The notes under the pieces were generated by a model. It saw only the letters and a list, made by a program, of their open reading frames with translations. It was not told where the DNA came from and did no database searches. From Amaranthus tricolor (taxonomy: Eukaryota; Streptophyta; Magnoliopsida; Caryophyllales; Amaranthaceae): DNA of 64,000 nucleotides. Shown in pieces: positions 34,341 through 47,468 of this stretch. The stretch spans positions 11,973,241 through 12,037,240 of the forward strand of contig NC_080056.1 in NCBI RefSeq assembly GCF_026212465.1, given 5' to 3'. The position numbers were made by a program, and so were the translations under genes. Each line of letters opens with the position of its first letter. Positions within the stretch are counted from its first letter, which is position 1.

Positions 34341-36728
34341 TGTAACACCCCGATATTTTTCCGATATATTAAATGATTTGCTAGTAATATTATTATTATT
34401 ACTATTTTTTAGAAGACTATATTATTTATTAAATTATATTAAATTAATTATTTTGTTAGTAGGTTAGATCATGAGACTTCAACTTTTAAGGCAATTTAAA
34501 CTATTTTAAGTCTAAACCTTTTTCCTAACCTATCTTAATTTCAAAAAAAAAAATAAATAAAAAATAAAAAAATAAATGGGAAGTGGAATGGATGGCCGGC
34601 CATATGGAGTAAGGATGGGAGATTAGTAACTTCTTAAGAATATTGAAAGGTTAAGGAATTATTGTCTTCCATAAGTATTGCCTTAATTTTCCTTAATTGC
34701 CTTATTTCCTTAATTGCCTTATTTCCTTAATCTCTTAATTTTCCTTACATCTTTTCATTCCAAACCATTTGCAAGTAAGAAAAACACTCCCAAAACCCTC
34801 AAATTCCCACGCCTAATTCTCCATTGATTCATCAATTTTGGTGTTTTGTTCTTGAACAATTGTGAGTAATTCTTAATCTAGTTTTTATTTTTTAATTTTA
34901 ATTTAAATTTCTATGATTTTTATGTGTGTTATTTTATAGTTTATGATTTGTTCATGATTTAAAAATTCATGTGTGAAAGTATGATGTATTTTCTATCTAA
35001 ATTGATGTATGTTTTTTTAGGGTTTTGGATATGTTTACATATGTGTGAAGAAATTGTTTGAAGGATGATTGAAAATATATATATATAAAAATGGATGTTC
35101 ATAGAAAAAAAATGTATGTGGTGTTAGGAATTTATTTATTTTTATTGATTAGTAGAAGGAATTTATAATGTTAGTAAAAAAAAATGTACATGTATATATG
35201 TGATGTGTATGTGTGAAAACATTTGTGTAAAAAGAATTATATTGAAAAAAAATATATAATAATAATTCATTAAAATTTATTTTTATGTAAATTTTCTTGT
35301 TTAGATTTAATAGGACATAAAGCATTGATATTTATATTTTTGTGATAAAAAAAATGATGGAATGACAAAATCCCGTAGGTTTTGAAAATGGTGAAAAAAA
35401 TGTGTTTTTGGAACATTTTTGGCTTTGAAATTAAGTTAAAAATACTTATACTATGTTATAAATTATGAAAATTGGTATCCGGGGGTTTTGTCGCCCTCCG
35501 GACGCAATGGTGAAGTCGGATTTTCAATTTGACAGTTTTAAGTTGAGTTTCTGGACAGATTGTATAGGCTGTCCTGTTTTGTGCATTTATCATGTTATAG
35601 TATGAGATAGATGTTCATGATTGTGTGTAGTATTCTAGGTATGGATGTGATTGAATATGTGTATGTTAGATGATTTGAGGAAAATGAGTATGTGTGCTTA
35701 TTTCCCGAATACGATTGAACCTTGTAGGAAGTCGATTCGTGACCGGGAATTGATTAAGACGCTTGTGAGTTGGTTATCTTGCTTAAGGTATGTACACGCA
35801 GCGTGGTTCGCATTAGTCCGATGTATCATATAATAATGATATACAAAAGTAAAGCAGGGATATATAGTACGAATAATGTTATCTTTCGAATCAGTAATTT
35901 TTATACATTGTTTTGATAAGCAGAGGTAGTATGACCTCATTAACTTTAAAGTGGACGTAGTATGACGTCAATTGGTGGAAAAGAATTACTCACGGTTTAT
36001 GAGGGCATTATGAGCCACCGCGGGGGTGTGCATACTTAACCATAGACACCGAAGTAAGGCGAGTGTCTATGGTAGAGACTTGCTTAGGGGTTAGCTTCCC
36101 CTAATGTATTGTCTCACTTATGGAGTTTGGAGTGTACCGGCAGTATGGCTGGATAGTACAGCAGTATGGCTGACTAACCTTTACATGAAAATAATTATTC
36201 TTAATAAGCATGATCGAAGCATAAGGTTCTGTGAATTGTCAGCTAATAAATTAAAACTTTCTCTTGTGTTATTATTTATTTGGTATGCGACGTTTGCTGA
36301 CGTGTACTTTTGGTCTTAACGACCCTGCGATGATGTTGTTACCTATTTGGGCAATGACTAGCAGTAAGTTAAGTTGCAGGTCTGGGGGAGTGAGGATTGT
36401 CCCCTGAAGAAATAAATTACTAGGACAGAGAAGTCTTGATAAGAACTTCAAAATTTAGTTTAAAGAACATTTGGTTTTTATGAGGCGATTTTCGTTCTCA
36501 AGTTGTAATAAGTAGATTTAACTTTTCGTTCTTATCCGCTGCTAAGAATTTCTTATTATCTAGTAGTTCATAATAACGCTAGTAGAACTCGATCCGCACG
36601 TTTTCCTTAACCTCAAAACCGTTTTAAACTGTTTTCTAACATCCCGGTTTGACTCGGATTATAGTTGTCTCGTTTTTAAAAGGTCATCTTCTCTTTTCGT
36701 ACGACCCGAGTTATTCTGAGATGTTACA
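34341..36728 (+). repeat. 5' LTR of a Ty3/gypsy element
   Basis: Begins TGTAACACCCCGAT and ends TGTTACA, followed two bases later by an initiator-Met primer site. 2388 bp, a typical length for plant chromovirus-type gypsy LTRs. It interrupts the unit 1 copy of the duplication at 34340. Confidence 0.85.
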
Positions 36729-36730
36729 AC

Positions 36731-36742
36731 TGGTATCAGAGC
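36731..36742 (+). other. Primer binding site (initiator tRNA-Met)
   Basis: TGGTATCAGAGC, the exact plant initiator-Met site, two bases inside the LTR. Confidence 0.92.
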
Positions 36743-37018
36743 GGGAGTTTTATTTAGTGTTATTTATCTGTACCGATAGGCTAACGTAGAAAAAAAAAAA
36801 ATTTTGACGAGAGAAAAGGGGTAGACATTAAGGGGATATGATGTGTTGTGCTTGGTGTCTTCAAGCATGATGTCTTGGATAACTTTGATGTGTGCATGAT
36901 AGGATTTCTGTGTTTATATCTCTGATGCTCTGAATTATCTATCTTTGTCTTATCTCAGAAATTAATTGCCTTGTTTTCTTTCTTTGTGAGTCAGGAAGTT
37001 CGATTATTACTTTCTTTC

Positions 37019-37841
37019 ATGGATAAAGGAAAAAGACCGACCGAGGAAGGAAGTATTACCCGAGAGGAACCCTGGAGAGCTTTAGTTAATGCCCCAGCCT
37101 GGGCAGAAATAGAGGCTCTGGGAATTTGGGATAGAAAAGAGGGAGAAAGTGATTTGGATTACACCCGGCGAATGGAAATAATCTACAAAAGGTCCAAACA
37201 AGTGTATGAAAGAGTAATGGAAGAGGAGATGATTGCACTGAAAGAGAGGAGTGACCAGTTTCACCTAGAGCTTGACAGAAGGGTAAGAGCAGTGCAAACT
37301 GAGGGTCGGGACGGAGTTGACGTTCCAGAGTCTAGTGGGGCAAGGAGAGATAGTAATGAGGAGGATGTTCCTGTAGTAAACCCGAACTCAGTGTCATTTA
37401 TAATCTTCGACGAGTTGGATTTCGAGAAGGATCCTGAGGAGGATCCAGAAGAGGACCCGGAGGAGGACCCCGATGAGGACCCAGAAGAAGAATTTGAGGA
37501 GGATTTCGAAGAAAATTCTGATGAGGAGCAGGGAGAATTTATGGAGGAGGATTCTTTAGGAGTGGTAGAAGAGCCTGATGAGGAAAACTTAGGGGATGGA
37601 TATAATGCTGATGAGGAGGGGGAACTAGCTGATAGAGATGGAATGTTGAGTGATAATGATAGCGGAGTAATTATTCTAGGGGGTTGGCCAGTGAGGCGAG
37701 AGGATCTCATGAGTGAGGAAGAAAGTGAGATAATGATGTGGGAGGAGGAACCACCTGAGCCAATAATTGTAGAGCTTTCTGATTCCGTAGCGCGACTTAC
37801 TACGAGTGATTCCTTATCTGTAGGAACCCCTTCTGATTCCG

Positions 37842-37870
<29 letters not shown>
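37019..37870 (+). pseudogene. Ty3/gypsy gag 5' part, acidic, truncated
   Basis: Starts MDKGKRPTEEGSITREEPW at 37019; the in-frame ATG at 36971 has a poorer fit. An Arg/Glu-rich helical stretch with a coiled-coil look follows, then the acidic repeat DPEEDPEEDPEEDPDEDPEE near residues 140-160 and a long Asp/Glu tail. The gag core, zinc knuckle and all of pol are missing. From about 37842 the DNA is a MULE end, so the last ten or so codons belong to another element. Confidence 0.65.
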
Positions 37871-38984
<1,114 letters not shown>

Positions 38985-39407
38985 TTCTCCTTAGGGGACT
39001 TAACAGCTTTTTAAAACAAATCCAATAACTAGATATTATCCTGATTTTATAATTAAATTTGATTTGACTTAACTTAAAAATAGATTTACAATTATGTAAA
39101 GATTAATGTGGACAAAAAATCTATTTTAAACCGACCCAATACACTTATTCAAAAATCAGCCCGATAATGCAAATAAACAACTCAACTTCGGAAAATCTTA
39201 TTTAAAGGCAGGATTTATTCATGTGTCATATTATCGCATACTATAGTAGATTAAACATTTTTTAGCAACAATTTTCTCTATTGTATCCTTATCCGATCCA
39301 CTCAAAGCTTGAGCATCATACTGCTGTAAGTTTCTCATTTCTTCTTACTCTTTCAAGATTCTTCTATTACAAACTTCTAATAAATTATACTCCCTCCTAT
39401 TCATCTT
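38985..39407 (+). pseudogene. RIP locus E: promoter and 5'-leader fragment only
   Basis: Colinear with the promoters of pseudogenes D and C: TATTTAAA at 39199, leader exon and intron donor CTGCT|GTAAGT at 39326. The left side starts exactly at the TTCTC of the conserved upstream box, so the box is lost. The right side is cut by the copia LTR at 39408. No RIP coding sequence remains. Confidence 0.75.
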
Positions 39408-39593
39408 TGTAAGAATGATTCGGCTGCCTTTCTCATTAATGTTAATGTCAATATATACAAGATTGTCACTATATTTTAGGAAATTAAATATTTCCTAATA
39501 TTCTACATAATCACAAAGATTATACACAATAATGCAAGAAATCAAAGAGATATTATTCTAAGATATGCTAAGATATTCTAATATTCTAATACA
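39408..39593 (-). repeat. 3' LTR of the minus-strand copia element
   Basis: TGTAAGAATG...TAATACA in plus orientation. The pol stop codon lies a few bases inside it. Confidence 0.75.
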
Positions 39594-41610
39594 CCCCCGC
39601 AGTCGAATCGGGCGGTTTGAAAACCCTGAGACTGGAACGAAAATCATCAAATAATACTTGAGGAAGGCCTTTGGTGAAAATGTCAGCAATCTGATAACGA
39701 GATGGAACATGAAGTACCCGAACATCACCACGTTTAACTTTTTCTCGAACAAAATGAATGTCGATCTCAATATGCTTAGTGCGCTGATGATGGACCGGAT
39801 TACCAGCTAAATAAACGGCACTAATATTGTCGCAATAGACAAGGGTAGCTGTGGTAATAGGACAGTGCAGCTCAAGAAGTAAATTGCGAATCCAGCAAGT
39901 TTCAGAAACAACATTAGCAACACCACGATATTTAGCTTCAGCACTGGATTTGGAAACAGTAGGTTGTCGTTTAGCTGACCAAGAAATTAAGTTATCACCT
40001 AGAAAAACACAGTAACCAGAAGTTGAGCGGCGAGTGTCAGGACAGCCACCCCAATCAGCATCGGTATAGGACAAAAGAGTTGAAATATTAGAACGATGTA
40101 ACTGCAGACCATAGGGAAGAGTACCCTTGACATAGCAAAGAATGCGGTGAATAACAGCCATATGTTCAATGCGAGGATCATGCATATAGAGGCAAACTTG
40201 CTGCACAACATATGAAATATCTGGGCGAGTGAAAGTAAGATACTGTAAAGCACCAGCTAGGCTACGATACAAGGTAGGATCTTCACAAGGAGAACCAGCA
40301 TTAGCACAAAGTTTGCCGGAGGTAGCAACAGGAGTAGCAACAGGATCACATTGAGACATGCCAGCCTTTTCAAGAATTTCAGAGGCATACCTTTGTTGAG
40401 AGAGAAAGAGGCCCGTAGAAGTACGAGTAACAGCAATACCCAAGAAATAATTAAGAGGACCCAAATCCTTAATGGCAAATTCAAAGCTAAGTTTGGACAT
40501 AATGGACTCACGAAGAGAATTTGAGGAAGCTGTGAGAATAATATGGTCCACATATAATAGCAGATAAGCAATATCGGAGCCATGATAATAAACAAACAAG
40601 GAATTATCAGAAATGCTGTTAGAAAAGCCAATAGTAGTTGCAAAAGTAGTAAACCGGTGATACCAAGCACGAGGAGCCTGTTTGAGACCATAAAGAGACT
40701 TACGAAGAAGACAAACATGATCAGGACGAGTAGAATCACGAAAACCCATAGGCTGATGCATGTAAACAGTCTCAGTTAAATGACCATGTAAAAAAGCATT
40801 CTTAACATCAAGCTGATGAATAGACCAAGACCTGGAAAGAGCAATACTTAAAACAATGCGAATAGAAGCAGGTTTCACAATCGGACTAAAAGTCTCATCA
40901 CAATCAATGCCTTCCCTTTGAGATTTACCATCACCAACAAGACGCGCTTTATAGCGCTCAAAAGAGCCATCGGACTTGGTCTTGACACGAAACACCCATA
41001 AAGACCGAATGATATTAGCATTAGGAGGACGCGGCACCAAATCCCAAGTATGATTCTCAATGAAGGCATCAAATTCTTCTTTCATTGCTAACTTTCAGTT
41101 TGGGTCACGAAGGGCATGTAGAGGAGATGTAGGTAAAGGTGAAAAAGAAACAGATAAAGCCTGAGAATAGTATTTGGGATTGGGTTTGAAAATACCATGT
41201 TTACTCCGCGTAGTTATACCGGTGGATGAGGAAGGAGGAGGGGGGTTGATTGGGCTGCGTGAGGCAGGCCCAATAGAGAAGGGGGAGGAAGAAGGGGGCT
41301 GTTGGACTGGGCTGCATGAGGCAGGCCCAGTTGAGGGGAGGGAGGAGGAGGTGCACTGGATTGGGGTGGGGCTGATGGGGCTGGGGAGTACTGGATTGGG
41401 GCTGGCTGGGGGGTACTGGATTGGGGCTGGCCCAGTAGGAGAGGGAGAAAAAGGAGGGGATTGGATGGAGACTGGGCTGCGTGAGGCAGGCCCAGTAGGG
41501 GAGAGGGAGGATGGAGATTGAGGGATGGTATTTGGGCCTGACAGAGAAGAAGGCCCATGAGTTGAAGAAGGCTGGCAGAGAGAGGAGGGAGAATCTAACG
41601 GTGGGCTCAA
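39586..41610 (-). pseudogene. Copia RT-RNase H with Pro/Ser-rich linker
   Basis: 41610-41095 encodes a Pro/Ser-rich linker with repeated GPASRSP-like units. A TGA at 41095 replaces the residue after LRDPN. The RT then runs uninterrupted (WVFRVKTKSDGSFERYKARL, LDVKNAFLHG, SLYGLKQAPRAWY), but the catalytic motif reads YVDHII instead of YVDD. RNase H follows (SYTDADWGGCPDTRRSTSGY, HIEIDIHFVREKV, ADIFTKGLPQ). Almost full length, catalytically dead by the Asp-to-His change. Confidence 0.9.
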
Positions 41611-41671
41611 AGATGGATTAGGCCCAGAAGAATGTGTTGGGGCTGTTTTAAGTAATTGAAGGTGAATATTA

Positions 41672-43022
41672 TCATCTAAAAACTAATAGGTTGGGGGAGA
41701 TGAAGAAGGTGATTGAGAAAATGAAAGTGGTCTCATCAAAAAGAACATGCCGAGATATAATGATTTTACGGGATGAGAGATCATAGCACTTGTAACCCCT
41801 ATGAGAAGAGGGATATCCTAAAAAGACACATGGAGCGGATTGAGGTTGGAGTTTGTGAATAGTAGTAGAGGGAAAAAGGGGAAAACATAAACACCCAAAA
41901 ACCCGTAGATGAGTATATGTAGGAGACTTACGGTATAGAACATGAGTGGGAGTAAGATTACCAAGAAGTTTAGAAGGAAGAATATTGAGGAGATAAGTGG
42001 CCGTGTTTAAGTCGTGAGGCCAAAAAGACGGAGGAAGAGAGGCATGACACAAAAGAGTGCGAATGATATTATTTATGGATCGAACTTTTCGTTCGGATTT
42101 GCCATTTTCGGATGATGTGTAAGGACAAGAAAAACTAAGTGAAATGCCTCGACTAGTGCAAAATTGACGAAACATATTATTGTCAAATTCACCCCCGTTA
42201 TCGCATTGGAAAGATTTTATATTAAGCTCAAATTGGGTGTTAATAAAAGTATGAAAATTCACAAACACATCATAAACTTGAGATTTGCGATATAAAGGAA
42301 AAGTCCACAAAAAATTAGTATAATTATCAAGAAAAAGAACATAATATTTATATCCCGATGGACTAAGATAGGAGATGTCCACAAATCACTATGAATAATA
42401 TCAAAAGGTTTAGAACTCATAGTCATAGAATTAACAAAAGGTAATTGGATGTGTTTCCCTAAAGGACAAGAATGACAAGCAAAATGAGGATCTTTATTAC
42501 ATTTAATTAAACTAGAGGAATACAAAGAATTTAAAACCGCATTGCCCGGATGTCCTAAACGGGAATGCCAAATACTAGAGGAAAAAACGGAAAAAGCTGA
42601 TGATATTGAGGATGAAGGAGTAGCTCCATGTGCGGATGGAAAAGGATAAAGATCACCCGTGCTATTAGATCTCAGGACGATGCTCCCCGTGGCCAAATCC
42701 TTCACAGAAAAGCCAAAAGGATCAAATTCAACGGAATCCATATTATCATGAGTGAATTTTCGAACGGAAATGAGATTTTTAATAAGTTTAGGTGCATGTA
42801 AGACATTTTTAGGGAAAAGGATTTTTGGGAAAAAGGAAAAGAAATATGCCCGTGACCAAGAACTGGAATTAAATTACCATTACCGACAACAATAGCATTA
42901 TTGAATTGATGCTTTAAAGGAAAATAAGGAAGAAGAGTACCGTGAGAACGAGTCATGTGGGATGTGGCACCGGTATCCATATAAAATTGCTCATTCGGAG
43001 TAGATAAAGAAAGAGTGTTCAT
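41672..43022 (-). pseudogene. Copia protease and integrase, minus strand
   Basis: Protease: FYMDTGATSHMTRSHG, with an intact D-T-G. Pre-integrase: WHSRLGHPGNAVL and CHSCPLGKH. Integrase: IIHSDLWTSP, a frameshift near 42370, then YYVLFLDNYTNFLWTFPL, QCDNGGEFDN and PYTSSENGKSERKVR. Another frameshift lies between protease and pre-integrase near 42720. The catalytic D-D-E residues are recognisable but the reading frame is broken. Confidence 0.85.
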
Positions 43023-43066
43023 TGCATGATCGATGTTCGTAGGAATAAAATTTGAAGAAGTATTTG

Positions 43067-44020
43067 CCGTGAACGCCGATCAGGACGAGATCGCCTGGGG
43101 TGCGATGACGTTGGCCTACTTGTATCGGCAGCTCGAAATGACATCTAGGGCTGGCTACAAGACCATTGCGGGTTGTTTGACATTGCTGCAGACATGGATA
43201 TATGAGTACTTTTCCGCTTTCCGGCCTCATCCTCGCCGAGCAGACGAACCAAACAACACTAGGGCGGAGATGTGGTCGATGAAAAAACCATGTCGTGAGG
43301 TGGACAGGCTGAGGGAGTGCCGTAGCATACTTGACTCCATGACGGAGACTCAGGTATTGTACATCACATCACACTTTGTTATGCATGTTTTTTTAATTTT
43401 ACATAAATTTTTTTTTGTTAACTTGGCCTATATCCAGGTGGAATGGAGTCCGTACATGACTGATTCTAGGGCGTTGCTCAATGAGCACCCACGCACCACC
43501 TTCATCGTGGGTATCAATTGCTTTGATATCGTGGAGGTGTATTTTCCGGAGCAGGCAGTGCGACAGGTCGGCTTCGTGCAGGCTATTCCCCCCTCCTATA
43601 CGACCAGCCAAGGCTCTGCGACCGGCACACGGTACCTACTCCGTGACATTTGCTTATTCGGATGCGTTCTTGGAGGCATGGAGTAGGTTCCCCTTTAGTG
43701 CTCGCAGTGGTGAGCATGCACTTCCTCAGGCATGTGTTCCATCGGAGGTTGAACCTAGTTACATTGACTGGTTCAGCGTGTGCTCGAACCTCTTCGTAGT
43801 CCCCGGCGAAGGACCGACTATCGGTCCTCATCGAACAGAGAGCAGATCTAAATATGTGAGTGTTTTAAATTTATTTGTTTTTTGTTATGTCTTTGTGTTA
43901 TTTGGATGTCGTTTTATATGTCGTTAACGTCGTTTTTGCTTTTCTTTTTTTTTTTAGTTTCTGAATGAATGCCCAGTCAATTTGCTCCATTGGCAAGATT
44001 ACCTCCTGTCGCGTAAATGA
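43067..44020 (+). pseudogene. Plant mobile domain (PMD, MAIN-like) gene, 5'-truncated
   Basis: Reads AWGAMTLAYLYRQLEM, GCLTLLQTWIYEYF, then after an 84-nt GT-AG intron (43354-43437) VEWSPYMTDSRALL and VGINCFDIVEVYFPEQAVRQ, FVQAIPP. A frameshift in a C run near 43590 is followed by IRPAKALRPAHGTYSV, YIDWFSVCSNLF and, after a second intron (43856-43957), LNECPVNLLHWQDYLLSRK and a stop. The PMD family includes MAIN-type silencing proteins and is often carried by transposons. The N-terminus is lost at the copia junction. Confidence 0.75.
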
Positions 44021-44366
44021 ACCCCCGGCAACGACATGCCTTAGATGTATACCTTAATGATTGTAAAAATTTATATTCCGAATGACAAGCATTTGAGGGG
44101 CAGGATCCTTCATAGTCTGTATTAAACTTAATTTACATTCATTGATGCATTTATTGATTTATGTCAACGCTTTTTACATTAAATTTCATTCATGTTTACA
44201 TCAATGCTTTTATTAATTTGAATCGTTACTATACACAAAGAATTTAATCTACATTTGCTATAGTTTATATAATACAACTGAATAATTTCTATAATTTGCT
44301 ATACACAAAGAATTTGATATACATTTCTATAATACAACTGAATAATGATTTGTACAGCACGTTAAA
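44021..44366. other. Intergenic DNA between convergent PMD and MULE genes
   Basis: AT-rich, with short direct repeats (TATACACAAAGAATTTGAT-like, near 44232 and 44300). No gene seen. Confidence 0.5.
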
Positions 44367-47123
44367 CTACAGACTATCTAAATTTACAGCATCATCAGCG
44401 GTGTTATTACGTGGTGGTGGTCGTGGCCCGCATAGATTATTCCAGAGCATAATCCTAGTACTGAAATATGTTTCAATATGTCTGCAAAAATTTTCAACTG
44501 CTTCTCTCCAAAGTTGATGGATGGGCGGGAGTGGAGATGAATCTTCGTTCATTAATAATCGAACAAAATGATTTCCATTCACCCAACATATATGTATAAT
44601 TTTATGTACACTATGCACGCCCAGCGCTTTCCTTAAAGGAAGAACCAAACAGTTGTACAACGGGTTACCGCTAACAGAACCATAATAAGCAATGCCAATG
44701 TTAAGAAACGTTGCTGCAGAGTACAATGCCATTGGTGCATCCATCCAGTGAATATAAGGAGCAGGTCCGTTGCCGTGTGAACCTATTTTGAATATGGCAT
44801 CGTCTACGACTCCTGGGATAGATACAAACGTAGGTATTGATCTCTGTTCATTTGCATTTCCATACACATAGCACGTCTTAAAAGAGGCCATGCCTCCTCG
44901 CCTCCCAGCTCTGTGGCGGCAATAGCTCTAAATCCACAGTTACCATCACCTAACACATTAATCCAGTCGAACAAGTAAGGAGGAAGAATGAACGGGATGT
45001 TATTAGGCCATGGAAACTGTGAAAAATCACGACCTCCTGGATCATCTGCAATAATTGAAAATAAGGTTAATAAGATTAAGATGTAACAAAGTAATGTAAA
45101 TAACGAAAAAGCAAGTCATGTACCGGATAAGTTGAAACTAAACTTAATTCCAACTGAAGATTGCATTTCTCGACCACTAAATCTGCCACTAGATCTCCCA
45201 CGGGATGGAGATCTAGACCCTCGACCGCGAGAAGATGATTTGCTACATTCAAATGCACTCTTTTTCCTTCTCATGGTTTTGCTTGGTCTTCCCTTTCTCG
45301 GTGGACTTGCGTAAAGCTCAGGTATTTCGGCTCCATCTGGGTGTAGTTCATATTCAAGTACCTGAGACATTCGGCGTACAACTGCAGGATCAGATTTTAG
45401 AACTTCGTCGACCAGAGATTGAAAGTACTCTTTGTCATTGGCGTTCGCGTATCGTACTCCTTCGTTGGTCTCGTCTCCTACCTCTGTGTACCTCCAAGTA
45501 CTCCAGAATTGATGAATGTCATCCACATACAAAGCACCATGTGAACCGATGGACATATGTAAATAACATGCACATGGCAATCCATGGGTGTGTTGAAGTA
45601 CACAACCGCATTTGTTAAATACAAAATTACCCAGTTCTAACATACGGTTATACTCAAGTTGGAGCTGCTCCAAGGCATAGATGGATACGTGGCGATATAA
45701 AGGTCTAAAAAAGGTATCGAATGAATTATTATTGCTACCAAGGTAATACTTGAAAGACGAGTGTTGGCTTTCAACTTTGCTGGTAGTCTGGTTACCCATG
45801 TGCAAACAATCATTTGTCCACGCACGCACAAATTTCTCTCTAAGTGGAATTCATGTTCCAGCCAGATACCGAATGACCTTTTTGTTCCTAACCGACCACG
45901 TAGTCACGATCGCTTGCCATCTCTGTTCAAATTCCCCGATTGTAGAACTTACAACCAAGGGGTTCCATCTACCCTGCCTGAATATTTGCCCTTGTTGATT
46001 TTTTTTCCCGCCACACAACTTGTCCACCATGTTCTCAACGTCGTTTGCAATATGCCAAATGCATAACAAATGTCGCACATCTACATTAAACACAACATTG
46101 AACGTAATTAAGACATATTCAATAGATAAAACGACATTAATTAATCAACAAAACCTTTTTACCTGGGAAGACGTCACGAATAGCTGCAGATAAACCTTCA
46201 TCTCCATCGGTTACAATGACGCTAGGAGTCTAAGCAGTGCCGAAAATATCATTCAGTCCTTGTAAAACCCAAGAATACGACACAGCCGCCTCATCTCGCA
46301 TCAAACAGAACGCCACCAAGATGTTGTGATTGGTTGGCGTCATTCCGATCACTTCACATAGTGGCCACTTTTTTTTTGTTCGTTTTGTACGTTGTATCTA
46401 TCAGCACAACATACGGCCACTTACGTATCATTTGGATAGAGGTAGGATTTGCAACTAATAGTCTGCTCAATTCCCCTTGGCTATCCAAGTCTGTCTAGAC
46501 CACGTAATTAAGTTCTGTGGCCATATAAAGACAGTGTTGAAGGAGAGTCTTACCCTTCATCTCTTCTCTCTTTATTGATTGTCTAATATTATATATCTGA
46601 TTCATGCTAGTAAAAATACCAGAAAAATTTTCTATAATAAAAGTTATAATAAAGGTCGGTTGCATTTCGGTTGCACTAAGTTGTCGTATGTGCTCCCGAA
46701 TATCTACATTGATCCTATTCGCCCTTACATGACCATCTCTGTAAACCAAGAACGGGTGGTTATGTTTTTCTTTTTCACCAGGACACACCCTTACCATCCA
46801 AGGTCTTTCTCTTGGTTTACGACTACTTGCTACAATCAAAACTTTACACCCGCAACGTCTACTTTTAGAACCAGGTCGAGCAGTATTATCTAAATTATGT
46901 ACATCACCCCTAATATTACCATAGCGGTGACATCTTAAATACGCACTAACTCTAGAACGCCCTTCTTTTTTTTATAAGAAGCACATATAAATTGAAAACC
47001 AATTGTTATTCGTATCGCATCGGCCCAACTATGTAACTCATCTAAGGAAATAAATTCCTCATCCGTAACAAAGCTACCGGAGTAATCTACGTTGTCTCCG
47101 AAGTTTTCAAACTCCTGCAACAT
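44367..47123 (-). pseudogene. MULE transposase (FAR1-like DNA-binding, SWIM finger) reading into an OTU protease domain
   Basis: Exon order on the minus strand. 47123-46840: N-terminal FAR1-like region (DYSGSFVTDEEF, CHRYGN, CGCKVLIV). 46839-46180: MULE core (PWMVRVCPGEKEKHNHPFLV, WPYVVLIDTTYKTNKKK) with stops and an indel near 46370. After an intron ending near 46083: LLCIWHIANDVENMV. 45829-45124: TSKVESQHSSFKYYL, SWIM finger CGCVLQHTHGLPCACYLH, and a basic RGRGSRSPSRGR tail. A 78-nt intron (45046-45123) follows. Then an OTU-type cysteine-protease domain: VLGDGNCGFRAIAATELGG, a frameshift near 44815, HKIIHICWVNGNHFVRLL. Catalytic Cys and His motifs of OTU are present. Confidence 0.8.
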
Positions 47124-47163
47124 TGAAATAAAAATAAAATAAATTAATTACATTAATAATGAA

Positions 47164-47216
47164 AATATAAATAATAATAATAACAAAAATTAATAAAAAT
47201 ACTAATACTAAAAAAA

Positions 47217-47287
<71 letters not shown>

Positions 47288-47345
47288 CAACAACAATAAT
47301 AATAAAAAAATTACGACAAATAAAATTAATAATAATAATAACAAA
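47164..47345. repeat. (AAT)n microsatellite in the MULE end
   Basis: Long AAT tract with AAC interruptions near 47282, equivalent in position to the AAT tracts of the other MULE ends. Confidence 0.88.
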
Positions 47346-47398
47346 TAAAAAAATAATAATGTAAATAAAAAAAAATTTTAAAAAAGATTCGTACAAAA

Positions 47399-47468
47399 CT
47401 GGGCGACTGAACCATTGTTCAGTCGCACAAAACTAGGCGACTGAACCATGGTTCAGTCGCCCAGTTTT
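47399..47468. repeat. GGGCGACTGAACC palindromic subterminal repeats
   Basis: GGGCGACTGAACCATTG, GTTCAGTCGCACA, then GGCGACTGAACCATGGTTCA and CAGTCGCCCAG: alternating inverted copies. Counterparts are in the foldback element and at 38478-38573. Confidence 0.8.

Larger units (their letters stand above)
39408..43066 (-). mobile_element. Ty1/copia retrotransposon, minus strand, 5'-truncated
   Basis: One LTR (39408-39593, 186 bp) lies beside a purine tract (GCGGGGG on the minus strand). RNase H, RT, a Pro-rich linker, integrase and protease follow upward to about 43066, where the sequence changes abruptly to a plant-mobile-domain gene. Most of gag and the 5' LTR are missing. Confidence 0.88.

Noticed and set aside
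41174..41521. Gly-rich plus-strand frame
   Set aside because: Antisense of the Pro/Ser-rich linker of the minus-strand copia element.
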